A DNA stretch of 64,000 bases. Origin: Melanocharis versteri (Eukaryota > Chordata > Aves > Passeriformes > Melanocharitidae). Shown here one piece after another: positions 40,201 to 48,500 of the stretch; the first letter of the stretch is position 1, and each line of letters starts with the position of its first letter. The position numbers and the translations under genes were made by a program. The stretch is from contig VZTG01008548.1 of the NCBI GenBank assembly GCA_013397845.1, forward strand, positions 124,001 to 188,000, given 5' to 3'. The notes under the pieces were generated by a model. That model did not search any database. It was not told the DNA's origin and saw only the letters and a program-made list of their open reading frames with translations.

Positions 40201-41075
40201 ACACACCTGATTCACACAGCATACTTTGCAATATGCAGCATTTTTATCAATTCATGCTGCATACAGTTCATCCAAAGATGCATAAGAGATAAATAAAATC
40301 CAGCTTTTAGCCTCAGGATTTGATTTCCTTTCTGAGCATAGGCATAATCAGTGCAGCTAAACAACACGTGTAAGACCTTCAAGTGCTGCTCTAGGATGTA
40401 CCTAATCTTTCATATGTATATATGTATATATTTAAAGAGTAATAAAAAAGTAGCAGATTTTTCTTAGACACAGGTGTGAATGAATGATGCTATAATAGAG
40501 AGCTGCACATTTTGGTATAACTGAAAACATGAGGAAGCATTTATGCTACAATGCAACACAAATGGAAAATCACTTCATTACAGAAATATTCCATAAATTA
40601 TATGCAAAAATCACTGTGTCACTAAATCTTGGAATCCAATTAAGCTCTTTTATAACTCCAAACCAGGGCTGAAATTAATACTCCTTCTTTTCAACAAAAT
40701 AGCTGACAAACACTATTGTATATGAAAATCGTAAGCAATTGAATTAATGGATATACAATCAGGCCACTGCTGCTTTCTGACAACAGACACTGTAACGTAA
40801 GAAAAGATATTAAGATACATGAGACTTTAAAGAATTTTTTTAAGAAAATATTTTCAGTTCTTAGTGACATACGCAGAATCTCTCATTCAGAATTTACTGC
40901 CAAATCAGGGCATAGATAAATGCAAATAAAACTCATAAAGTTGATTAAAACAAATTATTTTGATTTACCTGCAAATGCCAGTAAGGTACACCCTGTCTTT
41001 AATCAGGTCAGAAGCTTGTAGAGTAAAAATATTCCTGAGAGCTCTCCCAGCACAGGAAGAACTTTCTCCATAAAT
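4102..41075 (-). CDS. RAPGEF5: RAPGEF5, Rap guanine nucleotide exchange factor 5 (partial gene, seven internal exons)
   Basis: RAPGEF5 (MR-GEF, GFR, Repac) is an Epac-related exchange factor that loads GTP onto Rap GTPases. Its Ras-association region is reported to bind M-Ras, and it has been linked to nuclear entry of beta-catenin. Seven exons are visible: 40969-41075, 39838-39989, 38306-38474, 32988-33054, 26013-26061, 9820-9896 and 4102-4227. They total 747 nt, or 249 codons, and every exon phase matches the next. The order is a pre-DEP segment, a DEP domain (about residues 36-110), a linker, then a segment ending in GRDDIGRIELVQKLAREN that resembles the tail of the Epac cyclic-nucleotide domain. 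Identification rests on remembered similarity to vertebrate RAPGEF5, especially EILARLTSA, VQRELAAVIALKARKSA and the IGRIELVQKLAREN block. RAPGEF3 and RAPGEF4 fit less well because the full cyclic-nucleotide-binding core is absent. The start, promoter and catalytic exons are outside the window. Confidence 0.93.
4228..9819 (-). other. RAPGEF5 intron, 5.6 kb
   Basis: The intron joins the 77-nt exon to the last visible exon. It holds one solo LTR (6343-6757). The stretch from about 7190 to 8100 is very AT-rich, with several TAATTA-type motifs (for example near 7279 and 7470) and no repeat signature. It could be regulatory or simply old intron. The stretch 8440-8730 has the same unique look. A C-run followed by A-runs lies at 8834-8875. 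Confidence 0.7.
6343..6757 (-). mobile_element. Solo LTR of an avian endogenous retrovirus
   Basis: Read on the minus strand, this 415-bp element opens TGTCCTGGTTCCAGCC and closes AAACCACGACA. These are the termini of a LTR class widespread in birds, which also carries the internal motif TTATCTCAACC, present here. The terminal TGTCCTGG and CCACGACA form an imperfect inverted repeat. Flanks read TGTGC on one side and TGTGT on the other, a possible 5-bp target duplication with one change. No retroviral coding sequence is attached, so it is a recombined solo LTR. Divergence from the usual sequence suggests an old insertion. Confidence 0.8.
9820..9896 (-). CDS. RAPGEF5: RAPGEF5 exon, acidic linker replacing the cyclic-nucleotide barrel
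   Basis: This exon is 77 nt. The acceptor is cttattttag and the donor GTACATGT. Two bases complete an Ala codon, followed by 25 codons ending on a codon boundary. It encodes AIHQNEENSSQEIRGLEELK then DTSDAQ, residues 182-207. The sequence is acidic and polar with no predicted fold, and it is probably the fastest-diverging part of the visible protein. It corresponds to the AIEQDEEN-type segment of mammalian RAPGEF5 as I remember it. In Epac the same position holds the beta-strands that grip cAMP. Support comes from the conserved start, the exact phase match and good splice sites. Confidence 0.87.
10237..10251. repeat. A15 homopolymer
   Basis: An uninterrupted run of 15 A bases in intron sequence, with no retrogene body upstream of it. 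Confidence 0.9.
14575..15049 (+). mobile_element. Solo LTR with TGATGCC/GGCATCA ends and a 4-bp target duplication
   Basis: This 475-bp element starts TGATGCC and ends GGCATCA, a perfect 7-bp terminal inverted repeat of the TG...CA type. It is flanked by CAGT on both sides (14571-14574 and 15050-15053), a 4-bp target duplication as made by gammaretrovirus-like integrases. A TATAAA box at 14918-14923 and an ATTAAA polyadenylation signal at 14983-14988 are spaced as in U3-R-U5 of a plus-strand LTR. The R region has several CpGs, unlike the surrounding intron. No internal retroviral sequence remains. The family name is not known to me. Confidence 0.82.
16196..16263. repeat. T/G low-complexity tract
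   Basis: About 70 bp of GGTT units and T-runs. It gives rise to the phenylalanine-, glycine- and tryptophan-rich open frames in this area, which are artefacts. Confidence 0.9.
19216..19600 (-). mobile_element. CR1 LINE, 5'-truncated 3' end
   Basis: The left edge is a run of AATCATAG-type octamers, the complement of the CR1 3' tail, followed by GTTGGAAGGGACCC and the usual CR1 3' body (CCTGGGGAGCCTGCTCCAGTG, CCTCCAGGCTGAAT and similar). The element is therefore on the minus strand, in the same direction as RAPGEF5. It is truncated at the 5' side like most CR1 copies and carries no intact reading frame. Confidence 0.92.
20640..21252 (+). mobile_element. Ancient CR1-type LINE remnant
   Basis: Degraded similarity runs from TCTGGCTGCCCCATCTCAAAAG, through TTTGATATGAGGAATGACTA and TTCAAAACAAAAAAG, to the 3' end signature GCTGGATGGACTT...TGACCCAGCCTGACTGTTCTCATG. 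This is the order found in old amniote CR1 copies. Many substitutions indicate an insertion far older than the octamer-tailed CR1s in this window. No coding potential is left. Confidence 0.75.
21588..21628. repeat. ATT-rich tandem repeat
   Basis: Repeats of about 11 bp (TTATTATACAT with variants) in three to four copies. Confidence 0.85.
26013..26061 (-). CDS. RAPGEF5: RAPGEF5 exon, 49-nt micro-exon of the decayed cyclic-nucleotide domain
   Basis: This exon is only 49 nt. The acceptor is cctgatattttag and the donor GTGAGTCA. It begins in phase 0 and leaves one base. It encodes VQRELAAVIALKARKS, residues 166-181. VQRELAAVI aligns with VKRELAGVL of Epac2, the helix that opens its cyclic-nucleotide-binding domain. 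After this helix Epac continues into the beta-barrel, but RAPGEF5 switches to an acidic linker. It is too short to be found by ORF length alone; similarity, consensus splice sites and phase continuity support it. Confidence 0.9.
29823..29856. repeat. Short direct duplication, 18-bp period
   Basis: ATTTTGCACTGCTTGC occurs twice with two bases between the copies. Confidence 0.95.
31368..31398. repeat. Short perfect hairpin
   Basis: TGTCTTTTGTAAAG and CTTTACAAAAGACA are exact complements around a 3-base loop, giving a 14-bp stem. Confidence 0.9.
31618..32450 (-). mobile_element. CR1 LINE, interrupted by a second CR1
   Basis: The 3' end (AATCATAGAATGGTAGAGG) is at the left, and CR1 3' UTR sequence continues to about 32212 (for example CTGCTGTCCACCAGGAACCCC and CATCTCTCCAGACTGTCAAGG). 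After an insertion at 32213-32365 the same element resumes with GCTAATTTGTTGAGGGTGCA, which matches the CR1 reverse transcriptase end near the GDMDSG-type motif. The coordinates span both halves. Confidence 0.82.
32213..32365 (-). mobile_element. Younger CR1 3' fragment nested in the CR1 at 31618-32450
   Basis: It starts with TAGAATCATAGAATTATTTTGG, the complement of a CR1 tail, and continues with GGTTGGAAAAGACCTGTAAGATCATC and the ACCATGTCCCCAAGTGCCACATC block typical of another CR1 subfamily. It lies between two parts of a different CR1 copy, so it inserted later. It is a short 5'-truncated copy of about 150 bp. Confidence 0.85.
32988..33054 (-). CDS. RAPGEF5: RAPGEF5 exon, linker after DEP
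   Basis: This is a short 67-nt exon with a strong T-rich acceptor (tattttttaag) and the donor GTAAGGTC. It starts with one base completing a Leu codon and ends on a codon boundary. It encodes PDQKIEDTAETNAEILARLTSA, about residues 143-165 (shown here only as a motif guide; key parts are KIEDT and EILARLTSA). The end of the exon corresponds to the Epac segment ALSHLSTTV, the first helix of the cyclic-nucleotide-binding domain. The phases on both sides fit the flanking exons exactly, which is the main reason for calling so short an exon. Confidence 0.9.
33055..38305 (-). other. RAPGEF5 intron, 5.3 kb
   Basis: No transposon was recognised. The main feature is a GC-rich island at about 35860-36140 within AT-rich surroundings. 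It is open in both directions and, on the plus strand, flanked by good splice sites; it is described in the findings. Elsewhere only ordinary AT-rich intron sequence is visible. Confidence 0.7.
38306..38474 (-). CDS. RAPGEF5: RAPGEF5 exon, second half of the DEP domain
   Basis: This exon is 169 nt. The acceptor is tatttctaacag and the donor is GTAAGTGT, a near-consensus site. Two bases complete a Val codon with the preceding exon, and two are left over at the end. It encodes VDRQLYFQDSHAFYQFSADE and CTYLFCEFEKEEAWKNGVKL then LLQLLPLSPPRIDMCN, residues 87-142. VDxxxxFQDxxxFYQF is the closing strand and helix of the DEP fold and matches VDQEHHFQDKYLFYRF in Epac. The acidic EFEKEEAWKNGVKLLLQLLP stretch corresponds to the Epac linker that leads into the cyclic-nucleotide domain. 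Confidence 0.94.
38475..39837 (-). other. RAPGEF5 intron between the two DEP exons
   Basis: This 1.36-kb intron splits the DEP domain. It contains a direct duplication of 26-bp period (38735-38783). Nothing else is recognised. Confidence 0.75.
38735..38783. repeat. Direct duplication, 26-bp period
   Basis: CAATTTCAGAATCAGGGATAAAA is present twice, at 38735-38757 and 38761-38783, without a change. Confidence 0.95.
39838..39989 (-). CDS. RAPGEF5: RAPGEF5 exon, first half of the DEP domain
   Basis: This exon is 152 nt from the acceptor ttaccgtag to the donor GTCAGTCT. It completes the previous codon with one base and leaves one base for the next exon. It encodes SLRSDVFLIFRRSCVGSELV then DWLLEQCPFVKCRSTAVGVW and QLLLDMGIILS, residues 36-86. 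CVGSELVDWLLEQ and AVGVWQLLLDMG are the signature helices of a DEP domain, a module that targets Epac-type exchange factors to membranes. A second AG at 40011-40012 (aaaag) would start the exon at 40010, add seven codons (MFQHYRS-type sequence) and keep the frame. I chose the shorter form because its AG is preceded by T and the longer form adds an unexplained insertion, but the choice is not certain. Confidence 0.92.
39990..40968 (-). other. RAPGEF5 intron before the DEP exons
   Basis: This 0.98-kb intron holds a short TATG/TATA simple stretch (40411-40430). Its 3' end has two in-frame AG acceptors 21 nt apart. Nothing else is recognised. Confidence 0.75.
40411..40430. repeat. TATG/TATA simple stretch
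   Basis: CATATGTATATATGTATATA, a short and imperfect simple repeat in the intron before the DEP exons. Confidence 0.85.
40969..41075 (-). CDS. RAPGEF5: RAPGEF5 exon, segment before the DEP domain
   Basis: This is the most 5' exon I can identify. It is 107 nt, begins in phase 0 after an acceptor reading tctcttttcattcag and ends two bases into a codon at the donor GTAAATCA. It encodes IYGESSSCAGRALRNIFTLQ followed by ASDLIKDRVYLTGIC, residues 1-35 of the visible part. The AGRALRN and DLIKDR blocks align with the AGKILRN...MIRDR region just before the DEP domain of Epac proteins. This supports an Epac-family exon and places it directly upstream of the DEP exons. No ATG lies in frame within the exon, so translation must start in an earlier exon above this coordinate. 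Confidence 0.88.
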
Positions 41076-42365
41076 CTGAATGAAAAGAGAAATTGAAAAC
41101 TGTGACAGAGATTTATTCCTGCTGTAGTAAATTGCCTTGCCACTGTCCACTCCCTCCCTTTGAGCAATGCCTTCTTCCCAGGCAAATGACAAGCAAGTAC
41201 TCAAAGTCTCATAGGAAATGCACCCCAGCTTCTGTTACAGGTGCCCCACGAGCTGGGCTGGTTTTAGATTTGCTGCCCTAGAAAAGGAGAGGTTTTACTG
41301 TCCACCAGCTTTGCCTCTGAACAACGGGCAAGTTAAATGTAAACACGTGTTATTCTAGCAAGGCAGAGATACATGAACCATTGCAAAATCACACAGATAC
41401 AGTTTAAAATAAATATAATTTCCTATGCATTTGAGCTAAATAATTTATTTCAAGCCTAATACACACTGAAAGACTATTTCATAGTATTTTCTTTTTGTTC
41501 AGAACCTTTGGAGGTTTCCTATGATAGCTGTAGATCAGTTCATCCATGCATTGCCAGGAGGATATGGTCTTTCAGAACGGACACACCTCTGATTTCCCCA
41601 CACCTGATTTCTGCTCTGCACTTCAAGGCTGCAGATGTGTCTGTCAAAACAGGACCCAACTCAGTCTTCCATAAAACCATGTTCCACCCAGACTCTGTGT
41701 ACCACTCCTTACTGAAGAATTTACCTTGGGCTTCTGTTGTGATGTTTCCTCACTGTCTCAGCAAAACACGTCAAGTGACACAAATAACTAACTTAGTGCT
41801 GTTTGGTTTTATCTTGTTTGTTCACTTCTTATGTTTAGGAATCTTTTAAGGCGTATAGAATAGACCTGAGACAGCAAAATCTTGTGACATGGAAACCAGA
41901 GTTCTCAAATACTGTAAAAGTAAGCTAAACAGCGGCAATCATTTAAGTGACTGGGTAGCAAGCGCACATTGGAATTAACAACAATTCAGTTTGCAAACTC
42001 AGTAATAGAAGGACGTGATTTGTAACACACACACACAAAATGATAACTTCTTGACTGAATTTAACTGCAGGTCACATTCACAAGTGTCTTCAAAGCTATG
42101 ATTAAGAGTTTGAACCGAAGCAAAAACATTCCTAGCAGGTTGTTTGATGAAATAGAATTAAAAAGGAGCTTCACAAGTACCTTATTTGAAGGAGTTTCCA
42201 AATAGGGATTTGAAATTCTTCTGGACAGGGTCTGTAAGATAATGCGGTAGACTGTTAGTTTTGTTATGTTTTTTGTATGGAAAAAAAAAGTAATTGTAAC
42301 CTAGATTTTTAGCTATTGAAATCTACGTAAAAAGAATTTATCAAATCATCTGAGTAGTCTAATTT

Positions 42366-43350
42366 ATGTCTCCAATTAATAATTGTTTCACATCAGGAAA
42401 AAGGTTTGATAAACTCAGTTCTGTGGTTTTCATTACATTTATTCTTGATCTGGAAAAGAATATGAACATTAAAATGGCAAAGCCTATAGATAACACACAA
42501 TTATTTGGGTCACGAAAGATCAAAAATGATAGTGAAGAATCTCAAGATAAACCTAAAAATGCTGGATGAAAAGACACTGTCATGATGAGCCAAACTTTGA
42601 AATCAACATGTACTAGAGAGAGAAAACGTAATTACGCATACTTTTAAAGCAAACTTTATGAATTCAGTAAAGACACCTCAGGGTCACAGAACCCTTCTCA
42701 AGGAAGGCTACTCTTCTAAATTAAATTCTTAACTGTAATTAAAAGAAATTAGGATAAATGGCAAATAACATGGTGACCAGCGGGGAGGTAACTAGTGCAG
42801 ATCAGCCTTATCTCTGCCGTGCCACATGTTGCACTGGTAACAGCATCTCAAGAAATGAATGCTCCAACGTTAGAGGGGATTCAGACAATAATACTACTAG
42901 GAATAATAAAGGATTTGGATAAATTTTAATATGAGAAAATACTGTGACTATTTACCTTACAAAGGAGAGATTACAAGAGATATAATGCAATTATACAAAA
43001 TGGCACAAAGAAAAGACAGACTTTCTGTGCTGTGCTTTACATTACATGAGAATAACTGGTCACTCCGTGAAATTAGAGAGGATTCATATTTGAGGAGACA
43101 GAAAGGAAAATCACAAATAAGTCTTCACAGCAGGGAAATGGAAATGCCAAAATCCTACCACTGATCAATAAAGTCTGGGACTTAAAATTACAAAATTCAC
43201 AGTGAACCAGAACTCTGAAAGGCAGAGACAGGATAAACATCTCCACAAGAATCAGGTTACCCCACTTTTACTCACCATGATCCTCCCATATCTTGTCACT
43301 ATTAAAAGACAAGATATTGTCTATGCTGATGCTTACTTGCAACTTCTATC
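42366..43350 (+). mobile_element. Ancient CR1-type LINE remnant
   Basis: The order of weakly conserved blocks matches old CR1 copies: TTATTCTTGATCTGGAAAAG (end of the reverse transcriptase region), TATGAGAAAATACTGTGACTA then TATAATGCAATTATACAAAATGGCAC, and finally CACTATTAAAAGACAAGATATTG near the 3' end. Identity is low and the part at about 42570-42870 is poorly matched, so boundaries are approximate. No intact frame is present. Confidence 0.6.
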
Positions 43351-44094
43351 TCACTACAAGCCACACAAGACACAAATAAACACCGCCTAAAATAAGCCTG
43401 GAAGTGGAAAAGAAGACGTTGTGCAGGTGCACTGGCACTACAACAGGAAGATCATGTGGTGCTCCCTCACATCATTCCAACTTGTAAGCAGCATAATTAA
43501 TTCCTCGCTTTGAGAGGGATCCAATTCTCACTTGGTATATTGCAATCATAAAAAAACCCCCATCCTTCACGCCCTGTAAGAATCACAGAATCCATATTTC
43601 AGTAACACCACCTGCTTTTTTCTCCCTGTATTCTTGTTCCTGTATTTTTAGAAAGGGAAGGGACGAGGCATCTATCGCTGTTTACCCTTCCACGCTCATC
43701 ACAAACCTTCGTGTGGTTCCATGCATAACAGTAGCTCCATATGGAAATACTGTAACATATAAGCCTAATTTCCCTCTCCCGTACCCAACAAAGATGCTGT
43801 AAGAGTGCAGCACTGCCTCAGATCCCGCTTACTCTTCCGAGGTGGCATGTCATTAACACCTCGGCTCTGCAGCAGCCCTGCATACCACCACTTCTCTTGG
43901 TTTCTGTCCAAGTCTTTCATTCCACAAGCCTCACTCACTGCAGCAGCACAGTCAAAGTTTATACATCGATTTCCCTGCTCCCTGCTCCTTTCCCAGGCTG
44001 GCGCTGACAGAAGACATGGAGGGTCGCCCAGGGAAAATACTGGTACTGCAGTGTGCACTTACATGGCAGCGTAAGATGAAACTCAGCAAAAAGG

Positions 44095-45064
44095 ATAAAG
44101 TGGGTTGCCTTCTACAATGGAGTTACTGTGGTGGTGGATAAGAGAAGAGAGACTGACATCATCTACCTGGACTTGTGCAAAACATTTCATACTATCCCAC
44201 ACAAATCCTTGCCACTAAGATGGAGAGACATGGATTTGACGGATGGACCACTCGGTGGATAAGGAAACAGACGCACTCAAAGAGTTGTGGTCAATGTTTT
44301 GATGGCTGTGTGGAGACCAGAGATGAGCGGTGTCCCTCTGGGACCACATTATCGAACACCCTCGTGTTAACAGGGGAACATGGACAGTGGGATTGAGTGC
44401 ACCCCCGGCAAGTGTGGGGATGACAAGTTGAGTGCCGTGACTGATACTCTAGAGGGGACTGCATCCAGAGAGACCTGGACAGGCTTGAGAGCCGGGTCTG
44501 TGCAGTCCTCACGTATTTCAACAAGGCCAAATGTAAGGTCTTGTGTCTGGCTTGGGGTAATCCCAAACATGGACACAGGCTGAGTGATGAGTGGATTTCA
44601 AGCAGCCCTGTGGAGAAGGACTTGCGGGTGTTGGTGGACGAAAAACTGGGCATAATCCAACCGTATTCCAGGCTGCATCAAAAGGAGGGCCAGCAGGTTG
44701 AGGGAGGTGATTCTACACTTCTACTGCACTTTTGTGAGAACTCCACCCGGAGCACTGCATCCTAATCTCAGCTTCCCAGCATAATAAAGATGGGGATCTG
44801 TTGGAGGAAGTCCAGAGAAGGGCCACTAAGTTGATCACAAGAATAGGGCACCTCTCCCATGAAGACAGGCTGAGAGAGTTGGGGTTGTTCAGCCTGGGGA
44901 AAAGAAGGCTCCAGGGAGATCTTGTAGTATCTTCCAGTATCTAAAGGGGGCCTACAGGAAGGACATAGAGGGACTCTTTATCAGGGAGTGCAGTGAAAGG
45001 ACAGCAGGTATCCATTTTAAACTGAAAAGGAGGAGATTTAGATTAGATATTAGGAAGAAATTCC
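44095..45064 (+). mobile_element. CR1 LINE fragment, C-terminal ORF2 plus 3' UTR
   Basis: Clear CR1 sequence: TCATCTACCTGGACTTGTGC (reverse transcriptase), GGATTTGACGGATGGACCAC, GGACAGTGGGATTGAGTGCA, then GACAGGCTGAGAGAGTTGGGG and ATTAGGAAGAAATTC. The frame is broken several times, so ORF2 is dead. The 3' terminal part (normally CTTTACTGTGAGGGTGGTG up to the octamer tail) is missing after 45064. The element is antisense to RAPGEF5. Confidence 0.92.
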
Positions 45065-45523
45065 AAGGAGTCTGCAAAAGGTGTCTGATGCTGAAAACCA
45101 GGAGAGAAAAATATCCCCAAACTTCTAGTTTATCCTTCAGACCACAAAGTGCTAGCTCTGGTGCAGGGAAGAGAGGTGGAATTCACAACCCTGAAATGGG
45201 AGGAGGGAGGACAGGACAACGGCTTTTCAGTGGCAGCCTGAACCCGTATCAACATTGAGCAAAGATGAAACACTGGAGAGACCATGAGAGTAAATTTAGC
45301 CTGCCATGCAGGAACCTAACCACCCAAAAATTCTGAGAACATAAGAAAATAGAAACTGGATGGGAGAAAATAAAACAAAAGTGGAAGTGGCTTTCTGAAA
45401 TAGAAAGAATATCTTTCATGCTGATGCTAGTGCAGCCTGTGTAAGGTTGAAACACTCACTGCAGTTAGGCTGAAATTGATACAGAAATTTCAGATTTTAA
45501 GTCCTAGCTACCATGATAGATCC

Positions 45524-45596
45524 TCTTTTCTTTTCTTTTCTTTTCTTTTCTTTTCTTTTCTTTTCTTTTCTTTTCTTTTCTTTTCTTTTCTTTTCC
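45524..45596. repeat. CTTTT microsatellite
   Basis: About 14 uninterrupted CTTTT units. The plus-strand frame through it (FFSFL repeats) is an artefact of the repeat. Confidence 0.97.
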
Positions 45597-48500
45597 CTCA
45601 ATAAATATTTAGGTACTGAGCACACCTCTGTTCAGCAGACTCTGCTTTGCTGTTGGGGACAAACTGGGCAGTTGCCAACAGGAGAGGAAGAGGTAGTGGA
45701 TAAGTGGTCCAGCCTATCTTTAAAGACCCCAACTTTTGGGTGGCTCTGTTGGGGAAGCAGCACTCTTCCCTGAAGATATCTGGTAAATATAGGCTGCTCC
45801 CCCAAAATTATTTTGACACACACTCTGATTGAAAATACATTTGCAAATCACTCTAAGAATGAGCCAAAATGTGCTCTTAAAGCAAATTAATTAGTCATCA
45901 AGCAAACAGCTCATCTCTCATGAAAACTACCTTGGAACAGTTATGAATGCCCACGCCAAGTGCTGCTTTCTAGCTACTGCCACCCACATGGCTCTTCACC
46001 AGCCTGAGGAGAAGCTTTGCCAAAATACACGTCAGGGAGAGGACAGGGCTACGGCAGCACGTGTGGTCCTGGGACAGAAGAACATTCGTGCAGGAGATCC
46101 AGAGCACTGGGTGTCCTCCAGAAGGGCTCTCCCATCACACATGAGTAGGTGTGCACAGGCAGCTTCATCTTCCCTGCTGGGCATGCAGGAAGAAAGAGGC
46201 AGGGAAGAGTCCTGCGGGCCAGACGACCCGGAGTCCGAGCCCAAACATGGCACAGGGATGGCATCATCCTGGCTTGGGGACACAACCTGCGTGTGACAGG
46301 AAAGGACAGCTGGGACAGGAGGCCCAGAGAAGGTTTTGGAATAGGACTGCTAGTATCCAAATCTGAATACACCACAGATAATTTAGTCTGAAATTGGGAA
46401 AAATTATAAAGGAGTTTACTGTGGTATTTAAAATCACTAAAATCGCAGGGAGTAGAGTAATGATGTGAAAAGAGCGGGAGGATTAAAATAAAGTGGCCAG
46501 AAAGTAAAGTGGCCAGCAAGTATTTGAAAGAACCAGAAGGAAATATTTATCTACAATCTATATGATCAGTTTATAGAACTATAAGCCAAAGAATTAAATA
46601 GCCCTGGTAGATTTTTAGAAGCAGAGGCTAATTCAATGACTAATACTGCTATGCCAGGTCTACACCTACACTTAAATTAGTATTGCTTCAACTGTACAGT
46701 TATTTTTAAAACAAGCTGAGAATTTCTGACATTATTTAAAGTTAAGCATACAAAGATATCAATGATAATATTTTAATATATCGGCACAAACTGATTTTTT
46801 AGAGGTTTGGAGAGAAATTCTCCCACAACATACTACACAACAAAGTATACTAATGGCTCCATTGGAAAGAGCAAGCTGTATCTTACTGCAAGATTCTGAC
46901 TTAGTTCCTCCCTTGGAAGAGTATTGAACTGGCTCCGCCACAGCAACTCCCTGCGCATTTACGACAACATGGTTAATGTTCTGTTCAAGGGCTGATGGTA
47001 CCATAGAGCATGGGTTTAGTCATATCTTTTGGCGATACATTTGAATTTTCTCCTCATTTTTAGACCTGGGATTTTGCTTTGGCCACATCTCAACTTGGGA
47101 GAATGACTTGCCTACAAGTTGCTTGTGCTACGCCTCCTGCCCAAGCTGTTCCAACAACTGCTGATATTTCTTCCATTGCCAGCACTGCAGTCACAGTAGC
47201 ATCAGCAATGCTCCATACATCTGCTAGCAATTTAATCACCATCATGCTCAGAAAGAAACAAAGCAAGAGTGCTTCGAGCCCCAGCCCAAGTGCTTTCCTC
47301 AGCTGGGATTTAGTGCAGCGGTAGCAGCCAGCAACCTGTCTACACTAGATGTCATGCTGTAACACCTCAAAAGAGGCTATAGAAATTGTAGGAAAATAAT
47401 AATTTTAAATATGGAACAGAAATGTTTTGCCTTTCTTCTGAGAGCTTCTGATATTCATGTGCAGTTAGCAAGAAAAGAAATTTACAAAAATGGGAAGGAA
47501 GAATCTTTTTTTTTAGTCAAGATTATTCCTTTTACTAAATCTTTTAGGGTGGGATTTATTCTAAAACTAACAGAGATGAGGAAAGGCAGAATCATGGCTC
47601 TTCTTCCCCAGTAAATTGTTCAAGCTTCCACTCCAGATTTTTTAAATATCTAGGTTTTTAACTGGTTGTGTCTCCAAAATATGAGCATAATATTCTATGC
47701 CTAGGAGTTCGCAATGTGCAATCAAACTTTACCTGTTTTCAGTTTACAACACACTCATCAATATTTGTCTGTTTGATCAGAGTTTAATCTGCAAACATGC
47801 CCATGATCAACCGCATGCTGCTGAGCAGTTCTAGAAACATTTTTTTATATATATACAAATATAACAAAACAATTGTTCATAGTTTTAGGGCACTGTCACT
47901 ATGTCCCTAAAGAATTTAGTATAGCACTTGTGCATTTCAAACTGGATTACTCAATATACTTAAAATTAAGCAAATGCTTTAGTGTTGTTATTCCCTAAAT
48001 ATAAATAGCCTGAACAAAAAATCATCTCATTTTGAAATGCACATGGTGTAGCACAGACTACCTGGTAATGAGATCATTTCTATTCCCTGACAGGGGGATT
48101 TCTGCAGCTACTCAACACCTGAATCCTAAATTGGCTAATGTGGCCACAAAGGAAATTATATATTCAGACACATAACCAACAAGAATTCAAGCATCCAAAC
48201 CTAAAATACACTTTCACAAGTACTCATGCTGGAAACTTCTCACATTCTAACCATGACAGTGTATGGAAAAGGATCACAAATAAAGCTGAATACGAATTCA
48301 CTCTCAAAGACAATCATCTGCTTGTACTTTTCTCTCCAATGATCATTCAGCTCTATGAATACAGTGGCTCAGGGAAAATTTTTAAAATCCACCAGAGGTA
48401 TTTATTTAATTTCCCTCAGGCTTCTCTCCCACTCCACGCACAAATCAAAAAGTAATTATTTGTGTCTCAACCAGATTTCGTTCTCTCATTATGAACCACG

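Noticed and set aside
43576..43595. AGAATCACAGAATCC looks like a CR1 tail
   Set aside because: No GGTTGGAAGGGA-type CR1 body follows, so a 15-bp match is not enough.
43765..44074. Overlapping open frames just before the CR1 at 44095
   Set aside because: The peptides match nothing I know, and the frames exist on both strands. Possible splice sites are weak.
44175..44765. Plus-strand frames resembling reverse transcriptase fragments
   Set aside because: They are broken pieces of CR1 ORF2 inside the CR1 at 44095-45064, so they are not listed as genes.
45513..45773. Plus-strand frame rich in FFSFL
   Set aside because: It is the translation of the CTTTT microsatellite plus chance extension.
46049..46519. 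156-codon minus-strand frame overlapping plus-strand frames in a GC-richer patch
   Set aside because: Several overlapping frames on both strands are a composition effect. No homology was recognised and no good exon boundaries were seen.
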